DNA of 64,000 bases from Bombilactobacillus apium (GTDB taxonomy: Bacteria > Bacillota > Bacilli > Lactobacillales > Lactobacillaceae). The translations under genes and the position numbers were made by a program. The notes beneath the pieces were generated by a model that was given only the letters and a program-made list of their open reading frames with translations, did no database searches and was not told where the DNA came from. Shown piece after piece: positions 62,561 through 64,000 of the stretch; within the stretch, counting starts at the first letter, position 1; every line of letters starts with the position of its first letter. The stretch covers positions 1 through 64,000 of the forward strand of contig NZ_JABZEC010000006.1 in NCBI RefSeq assembly GCF_013385145.1, given 5' to 3'.

Positions 62561-63112
62561 TTGTTAAATTGGCAGAAATTATCTTTAACCAACTATCAGC
62601 AAAAATCTTTAGAAATTGATCAAACTTTTGATGTTCAAGAGCACTTACAGATTCGTGATCCGGAAATTATTGCCTTAACACCAGTATTGGTCCAAGGAAG
62701 TTTAACCTGGAAAAAACCATTCTTTTGGGGTGATTTTCACGTCCAAACCCAGTTAACTTATCCGTCAACGAGAAGCCTGACACCGGTGGAATTAAAGCTA
62801 GATTTTATGATTCACGAAGCTTATACTAATGTATCGGAGCAGCAATTAACTTCAGAAGAGCGTGAACAGGCTGAAGTCTTATTGTTTGTTGCGCATGATG
62901 AGTTGGATTTTTTGAAAGTTTTAGAAGATAATTTACTATTAAGTATTCCGACACAAGTATTGACCCTGCAAGAGCAAAATAGCGAGGTTATGCCCGCTGG
63001 AAAACAGTGGACGGTAATGTCTGAAGAACAGTATCAACAACAGCAAGAAAATAAGGTTAATCCAGAACTAGCAAAGTTGAAATCATTGTTCCCCCAAGAA
63101 GATCAAGATTGA
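62561..63112 (+). CDS. YceD family protein (DUF177)
   Basis: 183 residues. In many bacteria yceD is followed by rpmF (L32) and is thought to help 23S rRNA or 50S maturation; here rpmF is absent and gnd follows. Start TTG at 62561 with GGGAGG 6 nt upstream. The C-terminus is rich in Gln and acidic residues. Confidence 0.88.
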   Translation: MLNWQKLSLTNYQQKSLEIDQTFDVQEHLQIRDPEIIALTPVLVQGSLTWKKPFFWGDFHVQTQLTYPSTRSLTPVELKLDFMIHEAYTNVSEQQLTSEEREQAEVLLFVAHDELDFLKVLEDNLLLSIPTQVLTLQEQNSEVMPAGKQWTVMSEEQYQQQQENKVNPELAKLKSLFPQEDQD

Positions 63113-63153
63113 TTTTAGTGAGGTAATTAGAGTATTTAATAGGAGGCAAATTA

Positions 63154-64000
63154 ATGAGTAAACCAACAATTGGCGTCATTGGGATGGCTGTCATGGGTAA
63201 AAACTTGGCATTAAATATTGAAAGTCGTGGCTATACCGTCGCAATTTTTAATCGAACCGGTTCGAAGACCGAACAGGTAGTCAAGGATCATTCCGACTTA
63301 AAATTAGTCCCTAGTTATAATTTAGAAGATTTTGTTAATTCCTTAGAAAAACCCCGGCGGATTATCATGATGGTCAAAGCCGGTAAGCCGACGGATGCCG
63401 TGATTGATAGTTTATTGCCGCTCTTAGATCAAGGTGATATTTTAATTGATGGCGGAAATACTTTCTTTGAAGATACCATTGCCCGAAATCAACGTTTAGA
63501 TCAATCCGGGATTAATTTCATCGGGATGGGTGTTTCTGGTGGAGAATTAGGTGCCTTACAAGGACCATCTTTGATGCCTGGTGGCCAAAAAGAAGCTTAT
63601 GACCTTGTCGCTCCCGTTTTGCAACAAATTGCTGCTAAAACTGATGATGGTCAACCTTGCGTAACTTATATTGGACCCAATGGTGCCGGTCACTGTGTAA
63701 AGATGGTGCATAATGGAATTGAATATGGGGATATGGAGTTAATCGCGGAAAGTTACAACTTGATGCGGCAAGTGGGACAAGAAAGCACCGCTCAGTTAGC
63801 CCAGGTCTTTACGGACTGGAATCAGGGTGAGCTTTCTAGTTATCTAATTGAAATTACCGCGGATATTTTACAACAAGAAGATGATCTTGGGTCTAAGAAA
63901 CCGATTGTCGATATGATTTTAGATACTGCGGGCAATAAGGGAACCGGAAAGTGGAGTTCCCAAAGTGCCTTAGAATTAGGAGTTCCCCAATCTTTAATTA
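63154..64000 (+). CDS. gnd: 6-phosphogluconate dehydrogenase, decarboxylating (3' end outside window)
   Basis: The first 282 codons. The NADP-binding fold starts [18 protein letters not shown], and [23 protein letters not shown] and [18 protein letters not shown] are family motifs with the catalytic Lys. It converts 6-phosphogluconate to ribulose-5-phosphate and CO2 in the pentose phosphate pathway. The usual GGEEGA is GGELGA here. The ATG at 63154 follows AGGAGGCAAATTA. The frame is open at the window edge. Confidence 0.96.
   Translation, partial: MSKPTIGVIGMAVMGKNLALNIESRGYTVAIFNRTGSKTEQVVKDHSDLKLVPSYNLEDFVNSLEKPRRIIMMVKAGKPTDAVIDSLLPLLDQGDILIDGGNTFFEDTIARNQRLDQSGINFIGMGVSGGELGALQGPSLMPGGQKEAYDLVAPVLQQIAAKTDDGQPCVTYIGPNGAGHCVKMVHNGIEYGDMELIAESYNLMRQVGQESTAQLAQVFTDWNQGELSSYLIEITADILQQEDDLGSKKPIVDMILDTAGNKGTGKWSSQSALELGVPQSLI

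Overview
The window looks like a chromosome segment of a low-GC Gram-positive bacterium of the family Lactobacillaceae. The evidence is T-box leaders on leuS, argS and thrS, an SMK (SAM-III) type leader on metK, the yhaO-yhaN-yhaM and ecsA-ecsB pairs, the dnaB-dnaI primosome genes, the infC-rpmI-rplT operon and the yqeG-yqeH-yhbY-nadD-yqeK-rsfS ribosome-biogenesis run. I cannot fix the genus from sequence alone.

Layout. 1-613 is the tail of an rRNA operon: the end of a 5S gene and six tRNAs, with a tandemly duplicated Glu-Val pair. 641-11516 holds a membrane protein, cfa, metK, an MFS exporter, a secreted glucosaminidase, leuS and a MurJ/SpoVB-type flippase. 11517-12830 looks like a decayed prophage end: a broken minus-strand gene and a cluster of TGTGTGGT repeats beside tRNA-Leu(CAG). 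12887-18268 carries nnrD, a PgaC/IcaA-like glycosyltransferase with a small partner, a YitT protein, tRNA-Gly and an Mga-like regulator.

18852-26536 is a type II-A CRISPR-Cas locus of the Streptococcus thermophilus CRISPR1 kind in an unusual order: cas1-cas2-csn2 (long form)-array-[intervening region]-cas9-tracrRNA. The array has 14 perfect 36-bp repeats plus a degenerate last one, with 14 spacers of which two pairs are identical. The roughly 600 bp between array and cas9 is the most interesting part. On the minus strand it holds one well-kept repeat (32/36), preceded by a spacer-like stretch and followed by a long hairpin, so it could make a stand-alone crRNA-like RNA. The repeat-proximal 10 nt of that 'spacer' match the predicted transcription start of a plus-strand promoter 86 bp away. 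That promoter leads into a 10-bp tandem repeat, a 35-codon hydrophobic small ORF and then cas9. The arrangement suggests Cas9-guided repression of its own operon, possibly with a small toxin-like peptide under the same control (compare tracr-L, scaRNA and creTA in other systems). This is a hypothesis from sequence.

26773-36682 is core metabolism and envelope/DNA maintenance (argS, an RluA pseudouridine synthase, a class A PBP, ylbF, yhaO-N-M). 36699-38338 is a dead IS1182-like element with intact 23-bp inverted repeats. 38379-52707 continues with prsA, HIT, ecsAB, trmB, a thioredoxin, a YtpR-like protein, murC, polA-mutM-coaE-nrdR-dnaB-dnaI. 53134-64000 holds thrS, a broken AraC-like gene, the translation operon infC-rpmI-rplT (infC apparently starting at ATA), the ribosome-biogenesis run, tmcAL, yceD and the first part of gnd, which runs off the window.
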